A stretch of 64,000 bases of DNA from Hermatobates lingyangjiaoensis (taxonomy: Eukaryota > Arthropoda > Insecta > Hemiptera > Hermatobatidae). The position numbers and the translations under genes were made by a program. Below, piece by piece: positions 62,820 to 64,000 of the stretch (its first letter is position 1; every line of letters starts with the position of its first letter). A model generated the notes under the pieces. That model ran no database searches. It was not told the DNA's origin and saw only the letters and a list, made by a program, of their open reading frames with translations. The stretch lies in assembly GCA_026182355.1 (NCBI GenBank), contig JAPFBL010000255.1, forward strand, positions 2,232,001 to 2,296,000, written 5' to 3'.

Positions 62820-64000
62820 GTATGTTTTCAATTCTGTTTTATAACACTTTTGAAAATATTACCGTAAACTTTCAAATTTTTCTAATTTAAGAGTAGTTTT
62901 TGAGGGTTTTTTTTAACCAATAATTATAAGTCCATTCGGCAAATTTAATATTTTATATTTTAGAGACAATTATTTGATGACAACGTGGAGTACAATAGCT
63001 CCACGTTGTATCAACACTTTTTGTGGTGATCATCACAAAAATCATGGCAGTGATCTGATTTTCCCTTGGAATAAATTTTCTTTTAAGTATCAACTAATTA
63101 ATCTGTTCCATAACCCTTATGAAAAGTAATTTAATTTTTTTAACAACCATAAAGTCAACAATGTAAGTCACTAGTAAATTTAAAAGTGACGTACAATCCT
63201 TATGCAGTGTCTTCTGCTAACGTATTGCTGCAAATATTAAGACCTGAGGGTAATGTTTCTTCGAGCACAATGTTCTTCTGACAACGATTCGTGTGCATTT
63301 CTTTTCAACTGGCATGACTATAATTTGCTTTAGTACTTTTTATTAGTTCTTGAAAACTGAATAATTATATGTGCCACAACATTTAAGAAAAAATCGGTAA
63401 AATTTACTTTTTCAGATAATTAAATTGATTTTTATGGCACTAAAAATAAAATTAAATTAAAATTGATTGTAATCAATGTACTCTGAAAAAAATATAGTTG
63501 TATAAATTAATGCGGAAAAGTATTAAACAATATTTTCAAAAACTCAAATTTTTTATAAATATGATTCAATAAAAAAGGAAGAGTCTTATCAGTAAAGTTC
63601 TCCAAAAATTTAAATATGCGTGTGTGTGTAAGTGTGGCTTTACTTGTGAAGATTGGGTAAATCTATATTTGTTAGATAATAGCTCTGTTCTAATTAATAA
63701 GTAAAAATGTAAGTTTTAAACATTTTTTGACTTGAGAGAATTAACCACAAGTATTTTTATGTCGATATTTTGTTTTTAATTAATTAAGAATCCTAACTGA
63801 TTTGGTTTTATTAAAAAAATGTCATTTGTGTTTGAGATAATCTTTATTCTTAATAAGCACTTTTTTATATACATATTATTAATTTGTTAGTTCTCTATTA
63901 ATTTAATATTACTTACACGGAAGTCCTAATAGTTTAAAAGGAGTGGTTATATGCTTCTTATTACTTCAACTTCAGGATTTTTATGTAACAAGGGAGATAA
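62820..64000 (+). other. Start of intron 41, next exon not identified
   Basis: AT-rich after the exon 41 donor. A TTCAACTTCAG acceptor-like site at 63975 is followed by sequence that could read GFLCNKGD, resembling the next PH-domain strand, but the phase from exon 41 instead gives a stop after four codons, so it is not called. Confidence 0.4.

Noticed and set aside
63976..64000. Possible next VPS13 exon (GFLCNKGD)
   Set aside because: It needs a phase that exon 41 does not supply, and only 25 bases are visible.

Overview
The window is AT-rich, intron-rich animal DNA, most likely from an arthropod. It has one large gene with short, canonically spliced exons, many TA microsatellites, Penelope-like elements (PLEs) and a Helitron. 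I cannot name the species. No bacterial features (operons, ribosome binding sites, CRISPR) are present.

One plus-strand gene accounts for all convincing host coding sequence. Joining 41 exons between 1820 and 62819 by GT-AG sites and codon phase gives about 2,177 residues of a VPS13-family bridge-like lipid transfer protein. Neither end is in the window: no start codon precedes exon 1, and exon 41 ends with a phase-2 donor inside the C-terminal PH-like region. In order the protein shows rod-type (RBG) sequence (exons 1-11), an acidic, serine-rich, GC-rich linker (12-16), a VAB (SHR-BD) adaptor-binding region whose segments repeat an Asn-centred motif (17-29), a further rod segment (30-35), the ATG2-C-like helices (36-39) and the start of the PH-like domain (40-41). 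The C-terminal wording looks closest to VPS13A/C, but the subfamily is not settled. The linker contains a phospho-FFAT-like motif, which suggests VAP binding at the ER.

Three exons (20, 31, 32) each hold one surplus base, while the splice phases on both sides still agree. The gene is therefore either intact with sequence errors, or a recently damaged copy.

The introns are packed with mobile DNA. PLE pieces lie at 1-1209, 9310-9548, 11387-11730, 11820-11925, 12236-12482, 13361-16770, 20045-20150, 48215-48670 and 52902-54168. Several carry hammerhead-ribozyme-like cores with a palindromic stem III, and several are paired as inverted repeats. Three PLE N-terminal modules stop at the same motif and run straight into TA repeats. 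A Helitron of about 1.35 kb with readable ends sits at 37917-39267. A 21-copy minisatellite (100-bp unit with 96-bp variants) fills 50018-52106. The remaining long introns are AT-rich sequence in which I see no gene.
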